From contig LR990067.1 in the NCBI GenBank assembly GCA_905147135.1, forward strand, positions 9,796,001-9,860,000: 64,000 bases of DNA. The letters run 5' to 3'. The notes under the pieces were generated by a model. That model saw only the letters and a list, made by a program, of their open reading frames with translations. It did no database searches and was not told where the DNA came from. Of this stretch, positions 1-12,715 are shown piece by piece. The position numbers were made by a program, and so were the translations under genes. This DNA comes from Blastobasis lacticolella (taxonomy: Eukaryota; Arthropoda; Insecta; Lepidoptera; Blastobasidae). Positions within the stretch are counted from its first letter, which is position 1, and every line of letters begins with the position of its first letter.

Positions 1-1
1 T

Positions 2-996
2 CTGATAACTCTACCCAATGGCAGAGCATGTAATGCTCCCAATCTGTACGATGATCCAACTGTGATGGCCTTCTCAGATTTAGGTAACTTGATTATAAAT
101 GTGGAGAGGAATGATAAAAATGGTGGAAATACTATAGGCAGTATATCGAAGTCTGCTCCTGATACTGCAGTGCCTGAAGCATTACGCTGTACCTCACGAT
201 GCTATTCCCAGGGATTTTTAGATGAAACGCATTTGCCAATGCCAGCAGGGTACTATGGTTATGATGCAGGTCCTGACAAGTATTTCAGTGCCAACACAAA
301 TCAGTATCAACAATAACCTTACAACGACCCAACAACCTAACAATAGTTATTATCTGAATGAAAATCAACACAACGATCAAATTTGGAGTCAGAAACAAAA
401 ATGTAAAAATATTGTGTGTTCGAAGAATCAGCCTTACGTCCACAATCCGAACCACAAGTATCAATCTCATGATAATTAGGCACATGGCTGGTCATCAACT
501 GGCACAGAATAATCAGTATTGGAATCAGAAACAACAACCTATGAATAATCAGGGTCTAAATCAGAACCAATCACACAATAATAAACATCTGAACGATAAT
601 CAACCATTACAGAATGATCAATACTGGAATCAGAATCGACAACCTAAAAATAGTCAATATTCTAATCAGATTCAACAACCTTATCAGAGTCAGTACTCAA
701 CTCATAATCAACATCCTTACGACAGTCATTACTCGAGTCAGAACCAACCACCTTATAATAGCCAGTTCTCTAATGAGAATCCACAACATCGCAATGATCC
801 GTATTCGAATAATAATCAACAACCTACTCAATATCAAAACGTACTTCGATCATTGGGCCCCAAGAGATCTCGTTCAGGCTGTGACGATTATGGTGAGAAT
901 ATAAACACACTATCGAAGATCAATATTAGCGTAATCAAACCGCATCAACCCCCAGCTACATACGAAGATGCGTTGAAAAGAGAAGTCGGTGACTAG
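2..996 (+). pseudogene. Frameshifted Q/N-rich reading frame, unidentified
   Basis: One frame is open from the left edge to a stop at 314-316; a second frame continues from about 310 to a stop at 994-996, so a frameshift near 310 splits a longer coding region. The first part is ordinary in composition (ends GYYGYDAGPDKYFS). The second is a degenerate Asn/Gln/Tyr repeat and ends PHQPPATYEDALKREVGD, with a PPxY motif. AT-rich codons, no introns evident, no family recognised. It could be a remnant of a large DNA virus or of a selfish element, or a decayed gene. Confidence 0.4.
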
Positions 997-1017
997 TTAT
1001 ATCATTTACCTTTTTAT

Positions 1018-1869
1018 CCAAACATGAAACCGGAACTAGTACCCGAAAGGCAAAAGAACATTGACAAATTCATACTACGAATTATATAGCATTGAAATCC
1101 GAATTTGGTGGTGAATGTTACGATAAAATTGTAGCAGATGAGTTAGAAAAATGAGTGGACTAGATGAAGATTTGATATTCGGATGAAAAGAAAGATCAAA
1201 CACCATTTAGGCAGGAATTATGTAGTAATCACTTGAAAAAGTTAAAACAGATTAATACTTCATTGGCCAAACATCGTGATGTCGGCGGTACATTGTTGAA
1301 AGACAGAGTCAATTAAATGTATTGTCGTCCAAATTATTTGGTTAACAGATCTAAGAGTACTCAATCTATAAGGTGTAGCGTGTACGATGACTACGAGTAT
1401 ATAGGCAACGACAAAATCTGCAATGAAAGATCGCAATCTTGTAAAAACGAATTGAGACGTGAAATATGGCATTGGTTTAATGAAACAAGACTATGGGATG
1501 ACAATAATGATTATCCGTGTCTAGACAAAAAATAGGCAGGCATTGAAGAAACCATACACTTCGATTAATGTGATTATTGTAAAAGCAAAGTTTATGGAAG
1601 TATTAGACAACCTTCCTAGATATGTAAATAAGTCACAAAGTTCTACAGTTATCAGATATACTGAAGAATTAGCAAAAAGGCTACAAAGTCTCCAAGAAAA
1701 TCCTTCCCCCCTTCCCTTTCCCACCTTTGTACGTAACAGTGCATGAAGTTTTAAATAAATAAATAAATAAAAATGCTTCATCTTACAAATTTACTACAAA
1801 AACTGATGATTTGGACAGTAAAATAAAAATACACAAAGTAATATACTGTTTACAAAATACTAATCTTAA
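1018..1869 (+). pseudogene. Continuation of unidentified frameshifted coding remnant
   Basis: Short plus-strand frames follow one another (about 1110-1155, 1317-1535, 1543-1746), separated by stops and frame changes. The 1317-1535 piece is rich in Cys, Trp and charged residues (RREIWHWFNETRLWDD). The 1543-1746 piece looks helical (NLPRYVNKSQSSTVIRYTEE). Same AT-rich, intron-free style as 2-996. Function unknown. Confidence 0.35.
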
Positions 1870-1877
1870 AGATAAGT

Positions 1878-2567
1878 CAGTGGCGTAGCATGGGGGGGGG
1901 CGGAGGGTGCGGTCCGCACCGGGCGGCACTTTGCCGGGGGCGGCGCTGCGGAGGTGGCAGTTAGAAAAAAAAATTAAAATATAAAAAAAAAGTTAATTTC
2001 TTTCAGTGTTTTTTTCGTCATTTTTTTTTGTTGTTACCTAGCTGCGAGCGCCGGTGCGCGCAGGTACAATCGGAACGAAAATAGTAACAAAATAGTAGTA
2101 GCCAAATAAATATATAATATCTAACTACCAAACTTTACAAAATGGTATTCGTAATATAGGTGGGTAGATACATATTCTGAGATTAACTAATCTAGCTATA
2201 TTGTCGATTGAACAAGACCTCACTGATGCAATCGATATTGAAAGTGTGATCAAAAACTTTGCTGAAAGGAAGACTAGAAAAGTTAAATTTTAATCTTTCA
2301 GTTGAGGAGTTGAGGTTAGAATGATACTCGTACGCAAAAGAGCGTTCGTGAAGTAGGCGATTTCTCCATTATTGTATTACGTTTTCTCTGTAATTTTTCT
2401 AAGTGATATTCTACCTTCTACTCTATGTAAAAAAATGTTAATTTCACTTTTCAGGTTAGTGTTAATCTTTTTACCATGCCCGAAATTTTTTATAATGGAT
2501 TACAAAAATAAGAGGGCGGCAAATTTGGAATCCGCACCGGGTGCTAGTGGCCTATGCTACGCCACTG
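1878..2567. mobile_element. hAT-type non-autonomous DNA transposon
   Basis: 690 bp with terminal inverted repeats CAGTGGCGTAGCAT.. and ..ATGCTACGCCACTG. The flanks 1870-1877 and 2568-2575 are the perfect 8-bp target duplication AGATAAGT. CAGNGGCG ends with 8-bp duplications are diagnostic of hAT elements. GC-rich subterminal blocks, AT-rich middle, no intact transposase. Confidence 0.9.
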
Positions 2568-2575
2568 AGATAAGT

Positions 2576-3670
2576 CAGCTATAACTGAACAAATTTGCTT
2601 ACGCATCGGTGAAAGATAGACTGTAAAAGACGGTGTAGTAGAAATATTACAGAAGACACGACAATTGAGTATTGTAGTAATGTATTACATTGTTAATTGC
2701 ATATTGGACGAGGTATACCTACACAATTATTAATTCTATTAGAAACGATAATGTGGTATATTGTACAAATGAAATTACTCATATTGACATTGTTGATTCT
2801 TCAGATGATTTAACAAGAAGTGAGCTAAATAATCAGACAAACTATTCTGCAAATGATACCTAATGGAGCTAATAAACCATCGATTGGTAGTAGACAGGAT
2901 CAAAACAATAGTAATTGTGTTATAAATAGTAGTAAACTACGTAAATCTGTTGGTGTCTACTTCATTATGTAATGTTGAAGTATCTTGTTTAAATATCACC
3001 AAACGGGAGTCAGTATTAGGTAATAAAGTTTCAAACAAAATTGAATATGTCACTTCAACTCATGGCAACAACGAGGCATTGTATTTGACGAATTTATCAA
3101 ACGCAATCAGAGCGTGGCTCCAGAACTTGTCTCAACAGTATAATGTAATTTTACATGACCAATTCAAAACATTAATTATAAACGATTTATCTAGCGATAT
3201 AATGAGTCAGACAAATCTGAATCAGTTAAAAAACCTGAAAATAAATAACAAAAGATTCTGGCAGTACTTCATTTACAGATGGGTAAAGAAATTTGACGTA
3301 TTTAAAGACATAGACAAAACAGAATTTGAAATCAGACAGGAAAATCTTTGAAACGAATGTACCTAATATGCAGATGGAGATGAAACAAGGTTATTTTAAA
3401 CAAGATAAAAATCAGCGAACTAATCTTTGCAATGATAAAACTCAAATGTTATATAAAGTAGAAAGAGTCCCCACATTTATCTCGCCTTTTAAAAGCATTG
3501 CTGCGAATAAAAATAACCCAGACTTGGACATTGAAATACTAATGAAAAAGTTAATGAGAACCTTTACGACTCACATAAATACCGTTCATGACCCAATGAC
3601 AAGACGTGTATTCATACGAATATTGAAATTAGAGCTTAAAAAGTTTTTAATTGCTAACATGAATTTATGA
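2576..3670 (+). pseudogene. Unidentified coding remnants right of the hAT insertion
   Basis: Decayed frames at about 2590-2940, then a 133-codon frame at 2950-3351 (LSNAIRAWLQNLSQQYNV, then NNKRFWQYFIYRWVKKF) and an overlapping one at 3326-3670 (PDLDIEILMKKLMRTF). Lys/Asn/Ile-rich, predicted largely helical. The 25-bp overlap suggests either two genes or one frameshift. No homology recognised. Confidence 0.4.
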
Positions 3671-3715
3671 AACTTCCGAATCACTTACTATGAACCAAAA
3701 TTGATACATCATTTC

Positions 3716-4556
3716 ATATCAGCCAGAAGACGCCCACTGCTGCTTCCCCCAGAGACCTCCACAAAAGCCGGTCCTGTGCTTTCCGCATCCAGCTGGTACC
3801 TGCGATCCTTACCAGGTCGTCGGTCCACCTTGTAGGAGGCCTACCCACGTTGCGACTTCCGGTACGTGGTCGCCACGGCCATCTGTTCTTCGAGCTATGT
3901 GAACTACCCACTGCCACATCAGTCTGGCAATTTTTAGAGCTATGTCGGTGGTCTTGGTTCGCTTGCGGATCTCCTCATTTCTGATTCGATCGCGCAAAGA
4001 AATTCCGAGCATAGCTCTTTCCATTGCCCTTTGGGTAACAGTGAGCTTTCTTATAAGGCCCACAGTGAGCTGCCACGTTTCAGTTCCGTAAGTCATCACT
4101 GGCAACACACATTGGTCAAAAACCTTCATCTTGAGACACTGCGGTAATTGGGACGAAAATATGTGGCGTAGCTTCCCGAACGCTGCCCAACCGAGTTGGA
4201 TTCGTCGATTGACCTCTTTCTCGAAATTGGACCTACCTAGCTGGACTACTTGACCTAGTTATGTATAGTCGTCAACAACTTCAAGTGGAGTGTCTCCAAC
4301 TATCACTGGAGTAGGCACAACATAGACATTCGACATAATTTTTGTCTTGTCCATATTTATTTTAAGACCTACTTGTTGAGAGGCACTACAGAGGTCATCG
4401 AGCATTTTGCCCAAGTCTTCCAGGGTTTCAGCCATAGAAAAATAAGTTTCAGCCATGACTACGATATCGTCAGCAAATCTGAAGTGAGTGAGGTACTCGC
4501 CGTTAATATTCGATATTTCGTTAAAATCGATACGATCCAAGACATTTAGAAAAAGA
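3716..4556 (-). mobile_element. RTE-like LINE 3' fragment, frameshifted
   Basis: Minus-strand frames encode the RT catalytic motif (FRFADDIVVMAE) and GLKINMDKTKIMSN, then VLPVMTYGTETWQLT, SLRDRIRNEEIRKR and RPPTRWTDDLVRIAG, the usual C-terminal order of RTE-like elements in Lepidoptera. A stop at about 4259 and frame changes make it dead. It interrupts the unidentified coding remnant. Confidence 0.85.
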
Positions 4557-4579
4557 GCTTCATTATATCAAAGATATAT

Positions 4580-4738
4580 CAAATTGATTGAAAAAAATGC
4601 CTTTACATCATATTTTTAGTACCATTGGTAACAAAGAACGGGCAGCATTCGTTACATCTTTAGCTACCATTGTTGCTGAAATAGAAGAAGAACAAAACAT
4701 CCAAACTGTATGGACTATGAAACTTGTATTAAAAATGT
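4580..4738 (+). other. Probable last piece of the unidentified coding remnant
   Basis: After the LINE, an AT-rich frame from 4588 (KKMPLHHIFSTIGNKERAAF) resumes the composition seen left of 3716 and runs into the poly-T of the next LINE. Relationship inferred from composition only. Confidence 0.25.
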
Positions 4739-5325
4739 TTTTTTTTTTTTTTAATTTAGACTGTCGAGGCATTTGACCGCCATCTCACCTGGTGGTAAGT
4801 GACGATGCGGTCGAAGATGAAGCATTCCTGTCTAGGAACAGCCTATTCACTCTAGCCTTGAAGGCGTCCAGATTATAGTGATCAGGGAACACACTCGTAG
4901 GCAACGCGTTCCATTCCTTAGCCGTTCGCATTATAAAGGTTGAACCAAAGCGGCTCGTGCGGGCAGCTGGAAGATCCACGACATAAGGATGAAGCGCTCG
5001 CCCGGATCGCGTTTCCCGATGGCGAAAAAGGGGCCGGCGGAATGAGGTCGTGCAACTGTTTCGCACACTCTCCGAAATGCAACCTATAGAATACCGACAG
5101 ACACGCAACCTTACGCCAATGCTCGAGGCTCTGCAGTTTAGCCTCAATTAATTGCGGATCACAAATTATCTTCTTTGCACGTTTTTCCACCGAATCCATA
5201 GCGGCCAGTTGGTATTTGGCTGATCCATCCCAGAGATGGCAGCAGTACTCCATGCATGAACGGACTTGTGCTTGATATAATATTACTAATATAGTCAAAC
5301 AATTACCTATATTACCCAATAAATA
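4739..5325 (-). mobile_element. CR1/jockey-like LINE 3' fragment with poly(A)
   Basis: Minus-strand text encodes RSCMEYCCHLWDGSAKYQL, EKRAKKIICDP, VFYRLHFGEC, then after a frameshift RTAKEWNALPTSVFPDHYNL, the standard end of the RT-associated C-terminus. A run of 14 T at 4739-4752 is its poly(A) tail. 5'-truncated at about 5325. A related short fragment is at 6405-6485. Confidence 0.85.
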
Positions 5326-5920
5326 AGATCTATCATAAGTTTACCATAACACTTATGATAAAACAGCTAGTTCACAGGATATTTGACAATAGATATATTA
5401 CATGGAAAAAACATAGTCTGCGCGAAGAACACAACCGAGAAATTAATGCCAAGATGATTATGATTATTTTATTGCCAATACCTCCACGCTAGGCAGGCGT
5501 CTGCTGTCTATTTTCTGGTAGGTATGTAGAGATCCTAGCTGGTTACTGTGCGCGGGCGAGTTCATGTTCTTCGAGCACATAATTCGAGTGGCGTTAGCAT
5601 TCAATTATTAAAGGCTCGATACATCGCCGCTCACTCGGTTGCGGTTTGATGCATAATCCGTTCGAGATAAACGGTCGGACCGATGGACATGAACTCGAAC
5701 TCGTGCGCTCACAGTGCCAACGTTTAAGCTCGGTATCTCAAGACATTATCACACTACACACGAGAAGAGATTGGGTGCAACTCTTTAAGGATGGCTCACG
5801 CTACACTATGCCAGGTTCGAGCCTCGGCCGTAGCACGGTCAACAAAATGTCCCAAATATTTTCATGGACACGCTCATGCTATACCGAGTGGCGGCCAAGC
5901 AACTCTGGTAGAGCATAAGC
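5326..5920. other. Unassigned sequence
   Basis: No gene or clear repeat. AT-rich to 5460, then mixed composition. The small frame at 5646-5918 has no recognisable content. Confidence 0.4.
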
Positions 5921-6165
5921 GCCGTGTGGTGTCCGGCTGAGTAGAATAGCACCAACCCCTTACACTCTATAATGTTTCGAGACAAAAGATCTAAGCGCCT
6001 CCGTGGACTGGAAGATGGGCAGCAGCGTTTTCCATTGTTATATTATAACACTGCGATCTTGGTGATCCCAACTGCCAAGGGTGGAGATTAAGGCCCTCCC
6101 TCTTCCCTTTTCGTGGGAGAGGCCCTAAGTCCTGCAGTGGACTGTTATGGGCTGTGATGATGATA
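5921..6165 (+). repeat. R1 retroposon copy
   Basis: First of about eleven copies of a 250-265 bp repeat (here called R1). It starts GCCGTGTGGTGTCCGGC, contains GGGCAGCAGCGTTTTCCATT and CCTAAGTCCTGCAGTGGACT, and ends GGGCTGTGATGATGAT. No coding capacity and no RNA polymerase III boxes recognised. The copy at 25844 shows a 13-bp target duplication, so R1 moves by retroposition. It could be the 3' end of a LINE or a SINE. Confidence 0.8.
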
Positions 6166-6890
6166 TTAATTGACGGTGCTACGGCTAAGACTCGGCTCAA
6201 ACCCACGGCAAACCGGCAAATTACGTAGGGAACAAATACCTTGCCATGCCACCCTCACCTGGGACGCAAAGAAAATATGCATCTTTTCTTTCTCAAGGAT
6301 GCCGCAGATCGAGCGAAGTCGAGCGCAACTAGGATTTGATGCAAAGATTATGATGATGATCTACTACATCAAAATGTTACGTGTCTAAATTTTAACTAGC
6401 GGGCTAATTCGTTTGAGATCGAAGATGGAGCATGCCTGTCTAGGAACAGCCTATTCGCTCTAGCCTCGAAGGCGTCCAGATTTGATGCAGTTTTTCTAAA
6501 ATTTCGTCCCACACGCGATTAGTTGACTTCATATCATGCCTCATGTTATGCAGACAGTCGGCAGGATGGTAGTACGTAGCTATTATTGACGTGAGCATAC
6601 CGAGGACCGGACGAAGAGGAGAGAGAGTGAGAGAGCGGACCCCGGGCAGAAGGCAGTGTAGACCGCTATTAGGGTTACTTTTCTCTACAGCTTACTGTAC
6701 CTGTGCAAAGCTGCACGGCTCACACAAGCGTGCTCTCGCGCGCGACATAAATACTGTCTCTTTCAACTTAATATTGAGAGGAAACAAAGGCTCTCGCAGC
6801 GCGATGTGTGTCGCGGGCACACAAGTGCTAGTAGCTAAAACTAATAAAATGAGGATAACTTTTGTGGGCTGTGATGATGATGATAATGAA
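6166..6890. repeat. Mixed retroposon debris with (GAT)n tails
   Basis: Two segments end in ATGATGATGAT-type tails (near 6345-6360 and 6870-6885), and a CR1-like coding fragment lies at 6405-6485 (minus). The GA-rich block at 6600-6650 is unassigned. Confidence 0.45.
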
Positions 6891-7060
6891 CTTTGTATGT
6901 TTGTTTGTTGGGGGTAATCTCCGAAACTACTGAACCAGATTTTGAATATTCTTTCACAAGTAGGAAGCTACGTTATCACTTAGTGACATCGACTACTTTT
7001 CATCCCGGTGCAATAATAGAGTCCTGCAGGATAGTGGAATATTTACAGAGATCCAAACTG
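6891..7060 (+). mobile_element. Helitron-like internal fragment
   Basis: GTTTGTTTGTT, then CGAAACTACTGAACCAGATT, TTCTTTCAC and GGAAGCTACGTTATC follow the same order as the complete copy at 35145-35339. Both ends are missing. Confidence 0.5.
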
Positions 7061-7079
7061 CGTTTGGGTTAAATAAAAC

Positions 7080-8960
7080 AACCTCATTATAAATATTATG
7101 TTTATTCGTAACTATCGTACATTAATAGAATCATACATAATCAATACAATTAATCAATAATTATTAAATACACAAGTTACATGGGTATTTGACACAGCTT
7201 AAAGTGCATTCAAGCTTATACAGATGTCATGTGAAATTTGCAACTTCGGTGTTGCCAAGAGAAAACAAGCTTTCCTTTCCTTACTTTTCCAATATGGCAA
7301 AGAAATAGACATCTTAAAACATAAATTTTAGAGTCTTTCACATATTTTTTTAAACTGTATTTAGCATTGTAAAACGTATGTACTTACAGCACTACGCTGA
7401 AATATTGAATTATACATTTTAAATTGAAAAAGACATTGGATAAGTAAGAAAAACACAATTATGTTCATTTTAAAAATACATAATTTTTTTATTTTTGGTA
7501 ATTGTGGAAGTAACTTCGTACAAAAAAGAAAATTATATTTTACTATATATATAAAAAAAGCAAGCAATCCCACCGTATTTCTTAAAAATAAACAACCAAA
7601 ACACATTCTATTATAATGACAAAATCACATAATTTCACATTTCACATGTACATGTTTCTTTTTTAAATATATAAATGCAATATTTTTAAAATAAACGCAC
7701 ACAATATAATATCGTAATTTTTCGTAATATATAAAACTGGTTTCAAAGATGTCAATGGACCATTAATCCAGAATCAAATACACTTCAACATGATATTACT
7801 AACTAAACCAGTTCTTTACAATTATTTTTAAATCTTGTACGGCTTTAAGTTTCACACACAGCAGCTTGGTGCTAAGGCATAATGGTTATTTGTATAAACA
7901 TTACTATTTTAAGCAAAACACAATTTTTAAATTGACAAATGAAACGAAATTCCCAGATGAAATGAAACCCATGTGTGAAACTAGAACAAAAAATCTTGTC
8001 AACAGACGTTATTTAAATAAACAAACTAAATACCTAAGCCGCTAACGATCCGCAAAGTTAATATCTACATTTAGCTCCCAAAATAAAAAAAAACTAACAA
8101 ACGTAATACAATCTACCTTCTAATTGGCTGGTTATATTTTGGTTCGACAGATAGTAATTTTAACGTACAAATTGATGAAGACGTTTTAGTATACGATATG
8201 AAAATTTCATGAAAGTTTTGGCCCAAGAAATGTTGTAAAAAATCGCTTGTTCATGGGCAAAAATGTATAAAAAATAAGATAAATATGTATGTAATCAGGG
8301 TAAATTAAAACAATAATGAGATTCTCCGTTAACTATAAAATAAAGCGGTGGAATCTGTTCACAAGATCTTTTGCAATTAATTTTTTTATTGTTTTACATG
8401 ATAATGGATACACTATGCGAAAGGAAAATGTTAATCTCTTACTGTAATATTAATAAAAAGCCGTTACGGAAGAAACTTCGAGTTAATTTAGTAAGATAGG
8501 TAATGACGAAAGTTTGTAAAAATTAAACAATGTTATCCTATATGAAAATTCTACGGTAATTATTTTTGTTTCTAAAAAAATACATTTTCTCCATTTTTTA
8601 GCATGTCCATCTCGGATTTTATCATAAATGTTAATATTAATGCTTATAAAACCTCGCCGTTTACTCTCACTTTGTGTAAACGTTAGTATGTATGTACTGC
8701 AACTAAGTCGTAATGTCTAAACAGGCAAATTGAAAAAAGAACACGCTCGCAAACATTTCGGATGCAAAATAACGTTCTCCTACAAACTGTCAAACTTAAC
8801 TGCTTTAACTTCCAAACAAGCTTCTTCATTTATCCATCATCCCTTTGATACATACAAAAAGAAAGATGCCCAAAACGCCCTGACTATTCCGACATCCGAT
8901 GTCACACCCTGTCATATTTGTAAATGCAATTAAAAAACAGTTGTCGATAGAAAAAACCCT
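7080..8960. other. Long AT-rich repeat-poor stretch, no gene seen
   Basis: About 1.9 kb with no recognised repeat and no frame longer than 81 codons. Minus-strand AATAAA at about 7098-7103 would suit the 3' UTR of an unseen minus-strand gene, but no coding exon was found to the right. Could be a UTR or just unique intergenic DNA. Confidence 0.35.
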
Positions 8961-11645
8961 CCCGCAGCCCTTCCCGAAACCATGTCCACTCCATCCAAGC
9001 CTTACGCATGGCAGAAATATACAAACAACACTACGCAATACACAAAAACATACTACATACAAACATACAACTATACAATCTCAGAACAGGGGCGCAACAA
9101 CATTATAGGCTACGACTCGGTCCCACCCGCCCCGTATCTTTTGCCCCGTCGATGGGGCAAATGGGAAAATTATTTATCGCCCCGTTTGTTAGGTCGCTTA
9201 ACGGGTCCAATAACACATCAAGTTTCATGTATCCCGGTAGAACACTCACTTTTAAAACAACTATTGGCTATATTCGTTTGTGTAGAAAAGCAAAAACTAG
9301 CGCCTTCTAAAACCGATTGTCAATACACAATAGCGTAGGCAGGTGGTTCTGATTTGCAGCAGTTTTAGTATTAAAGTCGTGCCTCATAATTGTTCCTCAT
9401 TTTGACACAAATATTGTCTGGTGTAATGCGAGAAATTGAAGAATTAATTAAACCGTGAAAACCAGATCAAAATCGATTAGGTATTCATGAAGTTATATAC
9501 CGATTTGTAACGCCAGAGATGTATAAGGCGTATATGGAAACGTGAGGGGTGAATCGATTTGTTTGCTAGCGAGTGCAGTTCTTTTTGTGTCGATCGTTAG
9601 TTAGATTTGTGCCAGATAGTATGTTTATTTCATGCCGGGGTAAACGGAACTTGACCTGTGCCACCTGCCCCCGACTACCGAGTTCGATAAAACTATTTTT
9701 CCCACCTGCCCCAATGCAAAGGCACCGGGCCGAATGGGAGCGACTCTAGGCTGACTTTTCTCGGTGTACGCGTATGTAAGCTCTCCTTTTTAAAGCAAAT
9801 ACAAGTAATATCGTAGTTCTGCCCATGGGGAAAAAACAGTCACAAACAAACACATCTTCCAACAAACATCTAAATATCCACTGCCATATACATAACGGAT
9901 AACATGAGCATATTAAAAACAAGTTCGTTCACTGTGCAACACCTAAGCATTTTGGTACTTTCATTTTATCAAGGCTCCTTTGCGGCGCTGACCTCTGAGC
10001 TGAGTATTGAGGATACTTGGTGTAGAAAAATTACAGTTTCCGTCATTTTCGCCATACAAAACGGCTCTTTTATAGGAAAGACCTATAGTTTCATTTTACA
10101 TTTCCAAGCATATATGTATATTGTAACCCTAATCTAGCTCTGACGGTCAACCCCGCACTGCCATCTGCTTCCAAGGCTATTTCAACAACACACTATCCAC
10201 CACACACTCCATATCTAAAACCTTACACGACAAAGCAGTCTATATTCCTTACTCAGCTTTCTTAAAACTACAGCTTAAAGAAAGCTCATCGCTTGCGTGA
10301 CTTCGCCGATACAAAACGTGGAGATGATACAAAATTCAGCACACAAATACATAGCCAGCGTCATGACACTGCGGCGTTTGGTCGCTGATGCGAAACAAGC
10401 AATGTACACGCCACAGTAGCGATCGCACCGACTACGACAACACCATCGCATCCGTCGAAATCTAGTTTTAAACATTACAAAAACTGTACAGCACGAACAT
10501 TAAATTTGGAATAATTTTGTGAATTTTTTTTATGTATATAACATGGCCCTACTTTTACACGCTGTGGGTTCGAATTGATAAAATTATGCACTTCTCTGAG
10601 GTAGCTTTTAACATTTTTTATTCTTTTTTACAATGTAAACATTCGGATCACCAAAAACAAATCGTAAGAACTATGTATGAACTATCAACATACCACATGT
10701 GGCATACTTTAAACATGATTATCTACAATAAATTTCGAAGCGTAATTCACCAGATTCGAACCCACAGCCGATACCACGATACCAAGCCTATCCTATCGAA
10801 AATATCAATTCAGCGTTCCGTGCGACGCGCGCGTCCTAAACCCCATTTACCATGCCACCGCGTAAAATGAAGGAAAGTGTAACGAAACGGGGAAGTACTA
10901 AATGTCTTTTCATACTTGTCATTTATCAATTTGTGAGAGGTTTAATATTTTTCTTCACGAGATGCGCCGTTGAAGAATTACAATTGGAAAAAGGGCATTT
11001 GAGGTCGCATTCCTCAGACATGAACAATTCGAACAAAGGATGACAATGACTATTGTAAATAAATATGAATATTGGAAACGAAATTTTCAGTAGTAACCGA
11101 TAACAATATTTAGTAGGACTACTGGGAAGGGTTGGTTGTGCTTCTGAATATTGAATTTCATTATTGCGCTTTATCTGCGCTTGCGTATCTTGTACTGTAC
11201 ATCCACTCATGGGCAAAGTTTTTCTGAGAAAAGCTACTATTTGTTTCTTGGTCAATGAAGTCCTAAATGATAGATTTTGTGTCTTTTTTTAGTATTTGTT
11301 AATAGTACTTTTAAAGGACACTCTTTAAATGGAACATAAAAGAGCCACATGAGAAAAAATTATCACATTATTACATTGAAACTTGGTACCTACAGCATAC
11401 AAGTCTTTCGTTCGTCATATTGAAAAATACGGTCTTCTGTTTTTATTTTTATCTGACAAACACCAATATTGTTTGTAAACTTGACTGGAGAAATAGAAAA
11501 GTGGCAATCACAGTTGAAATTATAGAATTTTTTAATATTATCATAGTACACGCACAGTCTAGGCAGAGAGGAAGTGTGATGGCTTAAGCCATTTACCGTC
11601 AAGCCAAATGAGTCAGTCTAAATTAGAGCTTTCCACTTTCCGAGT
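8961..11645. other. Unassigned intergenic sequence
   Basis: Contains GC-rich patches near 9110-9200 and 9650-9740 (CCCCGT/CCTGCCCC motifs), and a small frame starting at 10852 (MPPRKMKESVTKRG). None is supported by splice context or family resemblance. GCTGTGGGTTCGAAT at about 10560 recurs inverted near 10757. Confidence 0.35.
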
Positions 11646-11649
11646 CATC

Positions 11650-11755
11650 ATCATCATCATCATCTTGGCGTTAATATCCCGGTTGTGCTCTCGCGCACGA
11701 GGGCCCGGGGTCCGTCTTGACCATGATCCAGGATTTGGCGGAGTGAACGCACAAA
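11650..11755 (-). repeat. SINE S1 tail fragment
   Basis: Matches the S1 3' part (GGATCATGGTCAAG.. to ..GACATTAACGCCAAGATGATG) in reverse; described at 25099. Confidence 0.7.
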
Positions 11756-12620
11756 ATATTAAACCTCCCATGTCAATTCTCACTTCAGCGATCACAATAA
11801 CACAAAAAACATGCTATCTTTCACACAATTAACGTCGGAAATGTTAAGCTTAATATTGTTATTTATCATAATCATTATTAACGATTGTTAATAACAAAAA
11901 CTCCGCGAAATTATCTAGACTAACGGGTCGTGTTATTTCAGACTAGTATTACAAAAAAAAAACGTTCAATCTTCAGAAATTTCACGTAGGGCGTCAAAGA
12001 AAAATATAATTAAAAAAAAAAGACGAAGTGACCACAGCACTGACGCTCTAGCACACTGCCTATCACTGTTACCACTCGACTGACGCTTCGGTTACCGTTA
12101 CCACTGGGATACCATCAGATGAAACGCTGAAAGAAGTACTGAGCCGAAGCACTGACTTAAAGTGGTACAGTTTGCTGCAGAATGACTGGACCTCCCTAGC
12201 ATATAATAAATGTATGGTAGGTCAGAGAGGTCAGTCCTCTCTGCAGCCGACTGTCCGTTTTTCATACAAATTTTATGCAATCTTTGAAGGGTTTGACGTT
12301 TCTAATGTATGTTTGAGGAATTGGCCGCTAGTAAAGTGCGAAATGGATTTCTACATGTTAATGATATAAAACAAAGCAATGAAAAAGAAAAGTAGGTTCA
12401 TACATCCTTTTTTAAATAAATGATAGTCCTTGACTGCCCTCACACCTGAAGTCAAATGTAGTACCATTTACTATGGAGCATACCTGCCCTTAAAGGAGTA
12501 TAGCAGTTAAATGAGACACTGAAACACCCCTTGCGTCAATCCGTCACTCCATTCTTTGCGTCAACACCTCTCTTGCGTCAGTGTGTCCAACCAATGCCAA
12601 TTTGTTCCGCGAACAGTACA
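11756..12620. other. Unassigned AT-rich sequence
   Basis: No gene or classified repeat. Several TGCGTCA-type words appear at 12525-12600, the same word that dominates 13085-13640. Confidence 0.35.
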
Positions 12621-12624
12621 ATGT

Positions 12625-12715
12625 AGACAAGAGTTAGCTGTTTCTAGACAGGCATGCTCCATCTTTGGCTGGATCGTCGTTTCCAATCAGGTGAGATGGC
12701 GGTTTAATGCTTGCC
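12625..12715 (+). mobile_element. CR1-like LINE 3' terminal fragment
   Basis: CTAGACAGGCATGCTCCATC..AATCAGGTGAGATGGCGGT matches, in the other orientation, the end of the LINE at 4739 (AGGTGAGATGGCGGTCAAAT). Confidence 0.6.

Noticed and set aside
10852..11043. Small protein starting MPPRKMKESVTKRG
   Set aside because: The basic start is attractive, but the frame quickly becomes low-complexity hydrophobic and no convincing donor or homologue is seen.
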